Shown here one piece after another: positions 63,225 through 64,000 of a stretch of DNA of 64,000 bases (positions are counted from its first letter, which is position 1; each line of letters begins with the position of its first letter). The notes beneath the pieces are model-generated. The model saw nothing but the letters and a program-made list of their open reading frames with translations, was not told where the DNA came from and did not search any database. The stretch covers positions 341,320-405,319 of the forward strand of contig JANPWX010019087.1 of NCBI GenBank assembly GCA_024734555.1, read 5' to 3'. The position numbers and the translations under genes are program-made. Source of the stretch: Trochalopteron elliotii. Its lineage: Eukaryota > Chordata > Aves > Passeriformes > Leiothrichidae.

Positions 63225-64000
63225 AGGGGCCCTGCCTCTAGCCAGGTAGAGGCTAGGGAAAACCGTGTTTTTTGGACTGTGTGGATTTGTTAACCAAGCA
63301 CATCAGAACCACAAAAATATGAGGCCTTGGTTGACACTAGTGAGCAGTGCACATTAATCCCATCAAGACATGTAGGAGCAGAATCCATTTCTATTACTAG
63401 TGTGATGGGCGATCACAGGATTTACTTTGGTGAAAGCTAATGTGAGCCTGACTAGAAATGAGTGGAAGAAACACCTTATTGTGACTGGCCCAGAGGCCCC
63501 GTGCATTTTGGGCATAGACTTCCTCCAAAATAAGTATTTCAAAAACCCAAAGGAACTCAGGTAAGCATTTGGGATAACAGCTGTAGAAACAGAGAGTGTT
63601 AAACAATTAAACACCTTACCTAAACTATCAGAGAACCCATCTACAGTAGGACTTCTGAAGGGAGAAAAGCAACAAGTACCAATTATCACTTCAACAGTGC
63701 ATCACCGACAGTACAGAACTACTCGAGATACTGTAATCCCCATCCACAAGATGATCTATGTGCTGGAGAGTCAAGGGGTGGTCAGCAAAACCCACTCACC
63801 CTTCAACAGCCCCATCTGGCCTGTGCGCAAGTCTGAAGGAGAATGGAGATTGACTGTGGACTATCGTGCCTTGAATGAAGTGACTCCACCGCTGAGCGCT
63901 GCTGTGCCAGACATGCTGGAACTCCAGCACAAGTTGGAGTCCAAGGCAGCAAAGTGATACGCCACTATTGACATTACCAATGCATTTTTCTCCATTCCTC
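63225..64000 (+). pseudogene. pol: pro-pol, partial (protease and start of RT)
   Basis: Protease begins in the frame of gag's terminal stop but is broken by TAA 63291 (TGG in the other provirus), an active-site change from DTG to DTS (63333-63341), and a frameshift at about 63400-63425. TAA 63562 lies where the other provirus has TGA 33155. RT then reads well from about 63600 until TGA 63955, again TGG in the relative. The gene continues past the window end. It is not functional. Confidence 0.88.

Larger units (their letters stand above)
60494..64000 (+). mobile_element. Second class III/spuma-like provirus (5' half; runs off the window)
   Basis: A 649-bp 5' LTR is followed by a degenerate primer site, gag, protease and the first part of RT. 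It has the same gene order as the provirus at 30330 and clear protein similarity in Gag capsid, coiled coil, protease and RT, but its LTR is unrelated in sequence to that provirus and belongs instead to the family of the solo LTR at 24379. It carries frameshifts as well as stops and is therefore older. The 3' end lies beyond the window. GGGCT (60489-60493) is the candidate target duplication to look for there. Confidence 0.9.

Overview
The window looks like AT-rich intronic DNA of a bird, most probably a songbird. It has 3' ends of CR1 LINEs, several avian-type LTR families with clean target-site duplications (TSDs), and one spliced vertebrate exon. There are no bacterial operons, CRISPR arrays or recognisable tRNA or rRNA genes. 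Most long open frames are accidental or belong to endogenous retroviruses (ERVs).

Host gene: the only host coding sequence I can support is a 164-bp exon on the minus strand (7855-8018). It encodes most of a CNK-family SAM domain and is flanked by consensus splice sites. CNKSR3 fits best and CNKSR2 is the alternative. The exon normally follows the first coding exon, so everything to its right (8019-64000) is probably one very long first intron. Almost all ERV sequence here lies antisense to that gene.

Layout: 1-6361 is a mosaic of LTR pieces, including a class I solo LTR (4284-4949) abutting a class III-type LTR that carries another LTR-like insert. 6362-30324 is mostly unique sequence with the CNK exon, two CR1 tails, a 435-bp LTR with a 6-bp TSD (21304-21738) and a 638-bp solo LTR with a 5-bp TSD (24379-25016). 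30330-36651 is a complete, very young provirus: 551-bp LTRs differing at 3 sites, TSD TAGAT, tRNA-Lys1,2 primer site, gag-pro-pol and no env. 37753-41393 is a class I provirus reduced by deletions to scraps of gag and integrase but keeping an uninterrupted env (38886-40670). 41398-60488 is mostly unique sequence with an inverted LTR, a TA microsatellite, a CR1 tail, a short LTR and a 1525-bp solo LTR with TSD CATAT. 60494-64000 is the 5' half of a second, older provirus related to the one at 30330.

Main points of interest: (1) the two related proviruses encode a Gag with a hydrophobic, multi-segment N-terminus, a low-complexity linker and no CCHC zinc knuckle; (2) the young provirus is one reading frame without indels but with 13 internal stops, several demonstrably at tryptophan codons, plus an E-to-K change in the integrase triad, which points to G-to-A DNA editing; (3) an intact env survives in an otherwise wrecked provirus, a candidate for co-option.
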